Below, one piece after another: positions 44,401 through 51,797 of a stretch of DNA of 64,000 nucleotides (position 1 is its first letter; the number at the start of each line of letters is the position of its first letter). The DNA comes from SVTX01 sp045612105 (GTDB taxonomy: Bacteria > Bacillota > Clostridia > Oscillospirales > CAG-272), in contig JAZKYL010000116.1 in the NCBI GenBank assembly GCA_045612105.1, positions 57,968-121,967 of the forward strand, in the 5' to 3' direction. The notes under the pieces are model-generated. The model was given only the letters and a program-made list of their open reading frames with translations, was not told the origin of the DNA and did no database searches. A program made the translations under genes and the position numbers.

Positions 44401-46467
44401 GTGCCGAAATCGGTTGAAGGTATCTTTATAGGTGACAACGGAAAGACCGTTACCATCAGCTTTACCGATGCAAACCGCGACACAGAGTATGAGGGTATTG
44501 CCACCTTCCAGGGAAGCGGAACCTATACTTGCAAATACCTTATTATTGACGGCGAATACTACAAATTGCCTACAGAATACGTAAGAGAGGTATATACGGG
44601 ACTTGAGGTTGCCGTATGGATCGGTCAGGCAAGCGACGATACCGCGTTTATCGACGAGGAGGAGCTTAACTTCACCGAAACCGGATACAGATATATCTAT
44701 AAAGGTATCACACACAACTTCAACGTTCAGGCAAGAATCTACGATAGTGAGGGTAATCAGATCGAGGGACTTAACAACGTAAGTGTTTCGTTCTCTCAGG
44801 ATATGGACGCGGTATTGACTTGGAATGCTACCACACGTTATTACACAGGTCAGCTTCCTCCTATCGATCAGCCCGGTTCATTCCACTTCATTACCTTAAA
44901 CGCAGGTAACGAATTCATAAACAAGGCGAGAAGCTCTATGTCGATTACCGCTATACCCAGCGATCCTGTTTCTTATAACGGACTCGACGGCGAGATCCCT
45001 TCTCAGTCAATAAGAATAATCGGTGCCTCTTCAATGGATGATCAGGCAAAAGTATCTTTGAAGTTTATCAACGCGCAATCAGCTGAAATATTCGGAAAAT
45101 TTACTAAGACCGATGAAAACGGAACCGAAAGCGTTATTTTAAAGGCAGTAAAATCTACAACAAACGCTAACATTTACTCGTTTACAATTCCCGACGAGGA
45201 CGGAATCTGGCAGCTTGTCGAGCTCAAGCTTTCGCTTGTATATGACGGCAAGACACAGACCTTCTTTATGGGTGACGGATCCCTGGAGGCATTGTTTGCC
45301 GATGAAGATACCACGTACGCTCCCGTAATGAGCGGCGGCGATACTCCTACGGACAGATGGGAGGCGGCTTTAGACTATTACGTAGTCGAAACGAAGGATG
45401 AATGGACAGAGACTACCGTTGTAAAGACCCTGCATGGAAACGTTGTACCTGCAAGCTACTCGAAGAACGAGTTTATGGTTGCTTACAAGGTAACGGATAA
45501 GGTCCCGTTCAACGATATGTTTAACGGAACGATTTCCAATAACGTAACCAACGTTAAGCTGACGTATAAATTCATTCGCTCAGACAATTCTATCAGATGG
45601 TCGGGTGATGAAAACGTGGCAGATACGGTATTTACTCTTACTCCCAATGCCACAAATACCGAATTTACTATGCCAAGTGATGCATCTTTGTATCTCCCCG
45701 GCTCGTATAGCGTGGTACTCACATACGACGTAACGGTCGGTGATACCACCGTAAGCGTAAGTAACACCATAAACAATCAGCCCACCTTGAGCTATACCCT
45801 TCCCAAGGTAACGATCTCGGGTATAACACCCACTACCACCGGCTTTGCTTATGATGAAACCACAAACAGCAAGGTCGAAGACTCGAGTGAAACCACGGGC
45901 TCAGGATGCGACGCAACAACGACTTATACGATCAACTCCGCTCACAAGACCAGTGGCGGAAAGGCAGAGATATCCTCTGATAAGCTTACCGCAACCATAT
46001 ACTTCAGATGTCTCCATGCCGGATATTCCAATTCAAATACCACTCAAAGGTATCATGCTCATATGGATGATTCGGGATATTACAACCCGTCTGTAACGCT
46101 GAAGCTTGAGGGAATTGGTTCGACGTATACGTCCGCTCAGCTCAACTTCACAAGGGATGGCGACAGCGAATATCTTAACGGCGATATTTATCAAACCGTA
46201 GCGTATACGACCTCCGGCCTTAACGGAACCTGGAAGACAACAACTCTTGCACCGTTCAGCTGGACTCCTTCCACCGCAAACGGCGAGGTGAAGAGATACG
46301 TTGGATATTGTAGCAGCCAGAAGAGCAGAAGCAGCGATACGATCAACGCTGCGGGTGAAAAGCGAGTTGTCGGAACAATTAAGGCAAATAAGCTTGACGT
46401 TGTTGTCAATGGCATTACGTACACAATAACGCTGGCAAACACTATCACTATTAACAACCCATATTAA
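41467..46467 (+). CDS. Giant SipW-type surface protein
   Basis: The 1666-residue protein has a hydrophobic segment and the signature TFSWITLSVSPEVSNIS. Its first 500 residues are homologous in layout to the protein at 31272: GNLEVALAYE near the start, then WGNLINL, YDKDGRISSL, and later the block YLDGTVVSNDKV. The rest is a chain of beta-sandwich-like modules of about 100 residues (TVSLTVAGEAPSTVYAYFLR and KFYVSISAKDDGLV are starts). This could extend the fibre away from the cell. The start is the GTG at 41467: GGAGGT lies 6 bases before it, whereas the ATG at 41443 has no site. Confidence 0.75.
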   Translation: MKEYEKRIAEHKSRLPHVREKIVAATVILIVGILMLSTVTFSWITLSVSPEVSNISMSIATNGNLEVALAYEILRDSNGDPIRDDNGNVIPLEPGASLVGDSKKNLLDRNATWGNLINLSDPTYALEEIVLRPATLNTGSLLSQPLYAATYDKDGRISSLRSDFAYTQWSDSLGKFTASDYKGVKAISSVKFDEVEYTNPLLGIYATKLENIEKLLESARGEFNALSSSPNITAIDGIMSTYMNGTLRQAVNAEPCSVEDIAKFYNMMVEVYDGPINTIGNAYMGIIEFYQLDTYGQSNSTELNYERFTDLDVFCSEISAYLTQMNADRVAADKSAINFNTELPNLNQYVSDRANLKKYIDELEVYKGSSDTTWGDIKHIVNFVVNIDTCEINGKTVSTLTGNLSKYASELLGMIGEGKANQNNAVVKQGLMQRLDKMLHNGIDSFKISKVSIIIEKQALKTRVENSSMSSMTGMVDWAISGETGIAEANVKTNAKDEVSLGTSRTEVKNAFNTVGAESVTKTFVAQDTYGLSLDFWIRTNASASFLLLEGTVQYKYVDVKRNIIISNSDGTTTTHPDVQIYLATVVTTTVAGEHSETLSSEEEIYQLDGVWYFASSNEAVAKNESGTVKDENGQDVDASITREISGEPAKKQDKVVSGYSGANRVWTEEELKDMSDMEYRTTQGAGSCYTFYADPAEAEQIKSILAALKVAFVDIEGNFIAGARLATELCYSEYGKHTVPIVLDENSISTGLTNDDGDDIRAITLLDKNKATLITALIYLDGTVVSNDKVLSSSAIEGTFNIQFGSTKILEPIENEELMGSELVVSGNVKNTNGVINPVADYFVGMEESGYKTTVSLTVAGEAPSTVYAYFLRKISDTHGTRQERITFTQSTESPDQWVADAYFYSPGIYILRSVIVDGIEYELQSSEGASAPTVTINGFSCTDFRGTNAQNHIYRTASSLITEKFYVSISAKDDGLVPKSVEGIFIGDNGKTVTISFTDANRDTEYEGIATFQGSGTYTCKYLIIDGEYYKLPTEYVREVYTGLEVAVWIGQASDDTAFIDEEELNFTETGYRYIYKGITHNFNVQARIYDSEGNQIEGLNNVSVSFSQDMDAVLTWNATTRYYTGQLPPIDQPGSFHFITLNAGNEFINKARSSMSITAIPSDPVSYNGLDGEIPSQSIRIIGASSMDDQAKVSLKFINAQSAEIFGKFTKTDENGTESVILKAVKSTTNANIYSFTIPDEDGIWQLVELKLSLVYDGKTQTFFMGDGSLEALFADEDTTYAPVMSGGDTPTDRWEAALDYYVVETKDEWTETTVVKTLHGNVVPASYSKNEFMVAYKVTDKVPFNDMFNGTISNNVTNVKLTYKFIRSDNSIRWSGDENVADTVFTLTPNATNTEFTMPSDASLYLPGSYSVVLTYDVTVGDTTVSVSNTINNQPTLSYTLPKVTISGITPTTTGFAYDETTNSKVEDSSETTGSGCDATTTYTINSAHKTSGGKAEISSDKLTATIYFRCLHAGYSNSNTTQRYHAHMDDSGYYNPSVTLKLEGIGSTYTSAQLNFTRDGDSEYLNGDIYQTVAYTTSGLNGTWKTTTLAPFSWTPSTANGEVKRYVGYCSSQKSRSSDTINAAGEKRVVGTIKANKLDVVVNGITYTITLANTITINNPY

Positions 46468-46474
46468 ATTATTT

Positions 46475-46510
46475 TACGGGATTTCATCGAGAAATCGGTG
46501 AGATCCCGTA
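46475..46510 (+). promoter_or_regulatory. Intercistronic hairpin
   Basis: TACGGGAT (46475-46482) pairs with ATCCCGTA (46503-46510), with an inner CATCGA/TCGGTG pairing. An A-run follows, so it looks like a processing or stabilising hairpin rather than a terminator. Confidence 0.5.
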
Positions 46511-46526
46511 TAAAAAAGGTATAATA

Positions 46527-47264
46527 ATGTCAGAATTTTTGAAAAATATCGTGGTTTCCGTGTATGATGCCGGATTGACTGACTTGATATATTATCTATT
46601 TCACGTAGCCGCGTTTGCAGCAGTATTTTTGATGGCACAGTGGCTTGGCAAAAAGGTTAACGTCAGCAGGTTAAAGTCATTTGTACTTGTTTTAATTATA
46701 TATCCGCTTATGTATCTGTGGATGCTGATCTATTTTTGGATAGAAAGCGGATTTAAAACCTTTGGCGGACAGCATATAGTCTGTATCTTTGTATATGTTC
46801 CCTTGCTGGCATGGCTGGTAGCAAAAATTTTAAATATAGGCTTAAAGGAAATGTGCTTTATTATAGCTCCTCTTTTGCCGCTGAATCACACAATAGGACA
46901 CCTGGGATGCTTCTTTGCGGGTTGCTGCAGAGGCTATCCCGCGGAATGGGGATTTTATCATCCGATACAAAAAATATTCTATTTCCCAATACAGCCAATA
47001 GAATCTGCGGTTGCGCTGGCAATAGTTGTTTTGCTCGTGCTTATCACCAAGAAAAAGAACTATTATCCTGATCCGATCATATATCCTCTGATGCTAGTGA
47101 TGTTCGGCTCAACAAGATTCGTACTTGAATTTTTCCGCGACAATGAAAAGATCCTCTGGGGTTGCTCGTCACTGTCCTTCCATGCGCTCTTTATGGCATT
47201 GGTCGGATCAGTCGCAATAATCGTTATCAAATTAAAAGAAAAGAAAAAAGCAAACAATTCATAA
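46527..47264 (+). CDS. Lgt-like membrane protein with Cys-rich core motif
   Basis: The 245-residue protein has about seven membrane segments and resembles prolipoprotein diacylglyceryl transferase in layout: a GGQH block, IGHLGCFFAGCCRGYP where Lgt has GRxGNFxNGE, PIQPIESA, and a late RFVLEFFRDN. The Lgt residues for lipid transfer are not all kept, and three Cys sit in the core motif. It therefore belongs to a divergent Lgt-like group, and its substrate is unknown. It lies at the end of the SipW locus, where lipid modification of a fibre component is one possibility. Confidence 0.62.
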   Translation: MSEFLKNIVVSVYDAGLTDLIYYLFHVAAFAAVFLMAQWLGKKVNVSRLKSFVLVLIIYPLMYLWMLIYFWIESGFKTFGGQHIVCIFVYVPLLAWLVAKILNIGLKEMCFIIAPLLPLNHTIGHLGCFFAGCCRGYPAEWGFYHPIQKIFYFPIQPIESAVALAIVVLLVLITKKKNYYPDPIIYPLMLVMFGSTRFVLEFFRDNEKILWGCSSLSFHALFMALVGSVAIIVIKLKEKKKANNS

Positions 47265-47284
47265 ACACAAAAGAGGGTGATGCT

Positions 47285-49075
47285 ATGAAGAAAAATAAAA
47301 AACTGAATATTTCGTGGCGCATCCTTTGCGTTTTGATGCTTATCTGTTTGATTATTCCGTTCTATCCAACGCTTTCCTTTGCGGCAGATGATGCTGCGGG
47401 CGTGGGAATAGAGTGGAGTCTTGACGGCGACGTTCTCACGATTTCGGGCAAGGGCGAGATGCGCGATTTTACCGAAAACGACACGCCCCCTTGGTACAAG
47501 CAAAAGGACAAGATACGCGCCGTTATAATCGAGAGCGGCATAACGACGGTAGGTGACCTTGCGTTTTACAAACACGACAATCTTATATCCGTAACTCTTG
47601 CCGACAGTGTAAAAGAAATAGGAGCATATGCCTTTTCTGATTGCGCGTCTATCAAAATGATAGATCTTGGAAGCGGTATTGAAAATATCGGAAAGAGCGC
47701 GTTTGCGAGATGCTCAAGTCTTGTAAACCTTCGCATACCGAGCTCTGTTAAGGTTATTGACGACAAGGCATTCTATCGCTGCTCCGCGCTTACAAGCATA
47801 TATATTCCCGACTCTGTAACAACGCTTGGAAATATGATATTTACGTACTGCGACAGTCTTATCGGAGTATCGGTGCAGGCAAACGTAACCACTCTTCCCG
47901 AGTGGATGTTCTACAGTTGCACAAATCTTTCCGAGGTCGTACTCTCTTCAAGTATAAAAACCGCGGAGGACCGCGCGTTTTACGGTTGTGAGTCATTTAC
48001 GTCGCTTTACTATCCTTCCGAGGACAAATCGGAGCTGGTAGAATCAATAAAAAATACCAGCATATCTACGTTTGCCGAGGAAAACGTTAGAAGTGACATG
48101 CCAACCGACAACAATCTTGAGGGTGCGGAAAGTAAATTTGAAGACAACAAGCTTTCATACACCGAAATCAAGATCGCCGAAAATAAAGGCTCTATAATCA
48201 CCACAAAAGTCACGGAAGTATCAATATTTGAAAACAATGCTTTTTCTGACCCGACTGCAAGCGTAGAAATTGACGCTCTTATCGACAGTGATGAGGGTTG
48301 GAATGATCTTGTTACTAAAATACAGGACGTGATTGACGATGGACTTGCGGGAAAGGGAAGCATTTACGTATTTGTTGATCTTCAGATAGGGAACAACATA
48401 CCAAAAGACGTGCTGTCAGACCTTTCAGGAAAAAAGGTCCAGACAAGTATTCGTTTTAAGGACGGATCGGTCTTCGGACTTGACTGTGAGAGAATAGACA
48501 AGAACACCATTACTTCCTCCGGCAGTGATTTTGGGTGCGAGGTCAAGGAAAAAGCCGAGCTGTCCGAAAAGTACAAGGATACGTTGGATGGCGCACAAAC
48601 TTATGAGGTCAAATACAACCATGACATAGATATGAACTTCTCAAGCAGCATATTTGTGGGCAAAGAAAACGCTTATTCCGTGGCAACTATATATAAGGTA
48701 AACGGTGACAAGGATCCCGAAAGACTGCAATCAGCGGTTGTTGACAAGGACGGCAACGCAACCTTTTATCTTGGCTCGGTTTCATCCAATACAGACCTGG
48801 TTGTCGGTGTAGGGGTTACGGGAGAAACGATCGAAAATGCCGTTATTCCCGATTCGGTAGCGGTCGATAGATACGGTTTACTTGACAGATACAGACCTAT
48901 TGATTACGCTGTAACCGAAGAACGTAAATTTATGGGCATGAATTCCTGGCAATATGCACTTGCAGTATTGGGGGTCGTCGGTGGCATAGTTATTGCCGTA
49001 TCGGTAGTCGCCGTTATGATATACAGAAAGAAGCGTCTCGCGCTAATATATAAAATGAAAAACACAAAATATTAA
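47285..49075 (+). CDS. Membrane-anchored BspA-type leucine-rich-repeat protein
   Basis: The 596-residue protein starts with a signal peptide (cleavage near SFAADDAAG). Its first 270 residues contain a BspA/LRR_5 entry block (WSLDGDVLTISGKGEM) and about six repeats of the kind SVKEIGAYAFSDCASIKMIDLG. An unrecognised middle domain follows, then a C-terminal membrane segment (YALAVLGVVGGIVIAVSVVAV) with a basic tail. Such proteins bind other proteins or host surfaces. The ATG at 47285 follows GAGGGTG; the longer frame overlaps the Lgt-like gene. A strong terminator 34 bases later closes the locus. Confidence 0.8.
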   Translation: MKKNKKLNISWRILCVLMLICLIIPFYPTLSFAADDAAGVGIEWSLDGDVLTISGKGEMRDFTENDTPPWYKQKDKIRAVIIESGITTVGDLAFYKHDNLISVTLADSVKEIGAYAFSDCASIKMIDLGSGIENIGKSAFARCSSLVNLRIPSSVKVIDDKAFYRCSALTSIYIPDSVTTLGNMIFTYCDSLIGVSVQANVTTLPEWMFYSCTNLSEVVLSSSIKTAEDRAFYGCESFTSLYYPSEDKSELVESIKNTSISTFAEENVRSDMPTDNNLEGAESKFEDNKLSYTEIKIAENKGSIITTKVTEVSIFENNAFSDPTASVEIDALIDSDEGWNDLVTKIQDVIDDGLAGKGSIYVFVDLQIGNNIPKDVLSDLSGKKVQTSIRFKDGSVFGLDCERIDKNTITSSGSDFGCEVKEKAELSEKYKDTLDGAQTYEVKYNHDIDMNFSSSIFVGKENAYSVATIYKVNGDKDPERLQSAVVDKDGNATFYLGSVSSNTDLVVGVGVTGETIENAVIPDSVAVDRYGLLDRYRPIDYAVTEERKFMGMNSWQYALAVLGVVGGIVIAVSVVAVMIYRKKRLALIYKMKNTKY

Positions 49076-49108
49076 TTTTCTCGGGATGCTTGAAACTTTA
49101 TGAAGCTA

Positions 49109-49145
49109 AAAAAGATCCGTCGATTCTGTCGTCGGATCTTTTTTA
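49109..49145 (+). terminator. Intrinsic terminator closing the SipW locus
   Basis: AAAAAGATCCG (49109-49119) pairs with CGGATCTTTTT (49133-49143), followed by more T. It is the clearest terminator between 28 kb and 51 kb. Confidence 0.9.
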
Positions 49146-49256
49146 TTTATGTTATGCTTACGAAAGCTGTCGCTATATACGTTTATTTATTTTTTTACGC
49201 CGTGTCGCCGTTTTTGGTGCGTTTTTCAATAAATTATCTAAATATCGTTTTGACAG

Positions 49257-49285
49257 TTGACAAAACTTATATTTAATGTTATAAT
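49257..49285 (+). promoter_or_regulatory. Consensus promoter of the dehydratase gene
   Basis: Perfect TTGACA (49257-49262) and TATAAT (49280-49285), spacer 17. A second TTGACA just upstream (49250-49255) is wrongly spaced. Confidence 0.85.
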
Positions 49286-49334
49286 AATATAGTATGTCAA
49301 CTGTTTTTCAAATACATAGAAGAGGCTATATTAG

Positions 49335-51260
49335 ATGAATATTAAAAGATATCTTATGGGCAAATTGCGAAAAATTGCTCTCTTGTCCTTTGACTGCTTG
49401 TGTTTTGTCATCGTTTCAGTAGCGTATTATTTCGTAAATCTTATATTCGAACCTCATCTTGATTACGATTTTGGTAAATTCTTTACTAACGCAATTATTC
49501 TGTTGCTTTCATTGCTTGTGGTCAGGTTGGGATTCGGCATCTATAACAGTGTGTTGAGATATACTCGCACGCTTAATTTCTTCAAACTGATTTTGGCAGA
49601 CGTTCTTGGCGGAGCTATAGCAGCCTTAGTATCATGGTTGACAGGAAACTACGAAGGAATTTGGTTCTTTATTCTTATTGCCGCTGTTAATCTTCTGGCA
49701 GCACTCTTTTCCAGATTTACGTACCGTTTGCTGTACAAATTAAAAAATAACGTTCCGGACCATGATCTTCAGCATATCGGAGTTGCGATCGTAGGTGCCG
49801 GACAGTTGGGTGCTTTCCTTGCTAACGAGCTTCTGTATAATCCCGAATCAAAGTACAAGCCCATGTTTTTTATAGACAAGGATCCCGACAAGCTTGGAAA
49901 CAGGATCGCCGGTCTTAAGATCTATCCCGAGGATGACAACACGCTCGAAGTAATAAAAAAATATAACGTCAGTGAGATCTTTATCGCCATCGCGGGCATC
50001 GACAGTGATACAGCCACACAGCTTTTTGAGTTTTACAGCAGAACGTCTTGCCAACTGAAGATCTACGACATCCCCGTTAAGGATTTTGAATATGGCAATA
50101 CCAAGAGAAAGGCTTCAAGAGCGATCAGAAACTTTGAAATTGAAGACCTGCTCTTCCGAAAGCCTTTGATATTAAATAATAATCAAACTACTAATTATTA
50201 TTCGGAGAAGACCGTGCTGATCACAGGCGGAGGTGGTTCTATTGGAAGTGAGCTCTGCCGTCAGGTAGCAAAATGCAATCCGAAAAAGCTTATTATTCTT
50301 GACATTTACGAAAATAACGCATACAACATACAGCAAGAGCTTAAGAGAAAATACGAAAACAATTTGGATCTTTCGGTTGAAATCGCGTCAGTAAGAGACA
50401 GAGATCGCCTTGAAAGCATCTTCGCATACTACCGCCCCGAGGTCGTATTCCACGCAGCCGCTCACAAGCACGTCCCGCTGATGGAGCATAGCGGTTGCGA
50501 AGCGATCAAAAATAATATTTTCGGAACTAAAAATACCGCAGATATGGCAGAGAAGTACGGTGTTGAGAAGTTTATTTTGATATCTACCGACAAAGCAGTA
50601 AATCCCACGAACATCATGGGAGCGTCAAAGCGTATGTGTGAGATGATCGTCCAAAGCCGTAAGGACAGTAAGACCTCATTTGCCGCAGTAAGATTTGGCA
50701 ACGTTCTGGGATCTAACGGATCGGTCATCCCGCTCTTTAAGCAACAAATAGCCCATGGGGGACCCGTTACTATCACAGATAAACGAATCATTCGCTATTT
50801 TATGACCATTCCCGAAGCAAGCCAGCTGGTAATGGAGGCAGGTGCTATGGCAAAGCGAGGCGAGCTCTTCGTTCTGGATATGGGTAAGCCGATAAAAATT
50901 TATGATCTTGCTATTAATATGATAAAGCTTTCGGGATTCGAGCCCGGAACCGATATAAAAATCGAAGAGATCGGTCTTCGTCCCGGCGAGAAGCTTTACG
51001 AGGAGCTGCTTATTAAAACGGAGACCCTTGATAAAACCGATAATCATATGATCTTTATCGAGAAGGATGCCCCTCTCAGTCGCGAAGAGGTACAGGAAAG
51101 ATTGGACGCACTCGAGGTAGCGGTTGATAGTGCAAAAAACAGTATCGCGTCACCTATTATTAAGGAAGCTATCAAAAATGCTGTTCCCACATTCCACGAT
51201 CCCGAGGAAATAAATAAAAAAGCTTCAAAAGCCCCTGAAATGGTTGAAGCTAACGTTTAA
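49335..51260 (+). CDS. CapD/FlaA1-type UDP-sugar 4,6-dehydratase, membrane form
   Basis: The 641-residue protein has four to five N-terminal membrane segments (to about residue 130), a first Rossmann domain (VAIVGAGQLGAFLAN) and a second, catalytic short-chain dehydrogenase domain (VLITGGGGSIGSELCRQV). In the block STDKAVNPTNIMGASKRMCE the usual Tyr of YxxxK is Met, as in FlaA1, PglF and WbpM. The family converts UDP-N-acetylglucosamine to 4-keto-6-deoxy sugars for capsule, glycoprotein or lipopolysaccharide synthesis. Length fits the WbpM/PglF size class. It is transcribed alone from its own promoter and could supply sugars for decorating the nearby surface proteins, which is inference. Confidence 0.9.
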   Translation: MNIKRYLMGKLRKIALLSFDCLCFVIVSVAYYFVNLIFEPHLDYDFGKFFTNAIILLLSLLVVRLGFGIYNSVLRYTRTLNFFKLILADVLGGAIAALVSWLTGNYEGIWFFILIAAVNLLAALFSRFTYRLLYKLKNNVPDHDLQHIGVAIVGAGQLGAFLANELLYNPESKYKPMFFIDKDPDKLGNRIAGLKIYPEDDNTLEVIKKYNVSEIFIAIAGIDSDTATQLFEFYSRTSCQLKIYDIPVKDFEYGNTKRKASRAIRNFEIEDLLFRKPLILNNNQTTNYYSEKTVLITGGGGSIGSELCRQVAKCNPKKLIILDIYENNAYNIQQELKRKYENNLDLSVEIASVRDRDRLESIFAYYRPEVVFHAAAHKHVPLMEHSGCEAIKNNIFGTKNTADMAEKYGVEKFILISTDKAVNPTNIMGASKRMCEMIVQSRKDSKTSFAAVRFGNVLGSNGSVIPLFKQQIAHGGPVTITDKRIIRYFMTIPEASQLVMEAGAMAKRGELFVLDMGKPIKIYDLAINMIKLSGFEPGTDIKIEEIGLRPGEKLYEELLIKTETLDKTDNHMIFIEKDAPLSREEVQERLDALEVAVDSAKNSIASPIIKEAIKNAVPTFHDPEEINKKASKAPEMVEANV

Positions 51261-51274
51261 AAGTTACATTATAT

Positions 51275-51514
51275 AAATGGGGCTGTCTCATTAAACGCAG
51301 AACAAATGCCACTTTCAAGAGAGAAAGTCAAAAAACAACTAAAAATATTGTTATAGTCTTTAAAATTTCGAAATCCGCCGAAAAAATCGGCGGATTTCCT
51401 CATTTTATGTGACATTTTAGCCGCGCTTTGGCTCTCTGGTGGCCGATAGGCAGTCCCCGTACGCCGACGAGAACCAAATCACGGCTTCTGCATCTAATTG
51501 AGACAATCCCATTT
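51275..51514. mobile_element. MITE-like element with terminal inverted repeats
   Basis: Imperfect terminal repeats of about 19 bases (51275-51293, AAATGGGGCTGTCTCAT type, and 51496-51514) enclose 240 bases without coding capacity. The GGGGCTGTCTCA end resembles termini of Clostridia insertion sequences, from memory. Inside are a perfect GAAATCCGCCG hairpin and a second imperfect palindrome around 51430-51478. Confidence 0.6.
51370..51398 (+). terminator. Hairpin inside the MITE-like element
   Basis: Perfect 11-bp arms (51370-51380 and 51388-51398) with an A-rich loop, followed by CTCATTTT. It is the best terminator candidate between the dehydratase gene and rpoB. Confidence 0.6.
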
Positions 51515-51637
51515 TTTATTTATATGAAAAACGTGCAAATTTTTTTCGATAAATCCTAAATATTACAAAAAAAGACCTTATCTTTCAGATTTTTAGAAAA
51601 AATATTGAAATTTTTTAAATTTTTTTCTAAAACCCCC

Positions 51638-51666
51638 TTGACAAGCCGTATTTTTGGTGATATAAT
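51638..51666 (+). promoter_or_regulatory. Consensus promoter of rpoB-rpoC
   Basis: Perfect TTGACA (51638-51643) and TATAAT (51661-51666), spacer 17. The leader of about 125 bases has no recognised structure. Confidence 0.87.
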
Positions 51667-51797
51667 TGTAAACTGCATTATAATCGCTTGCACTATCGAC
51701 TTTTTGGTGCAAGTAGGTCAAGAACCGACAAAATCCGCGACGCGTCAAGGATTTTTCGATATCTGGCCAGAATTCTTGGAATGGAGTGATTGATTTA

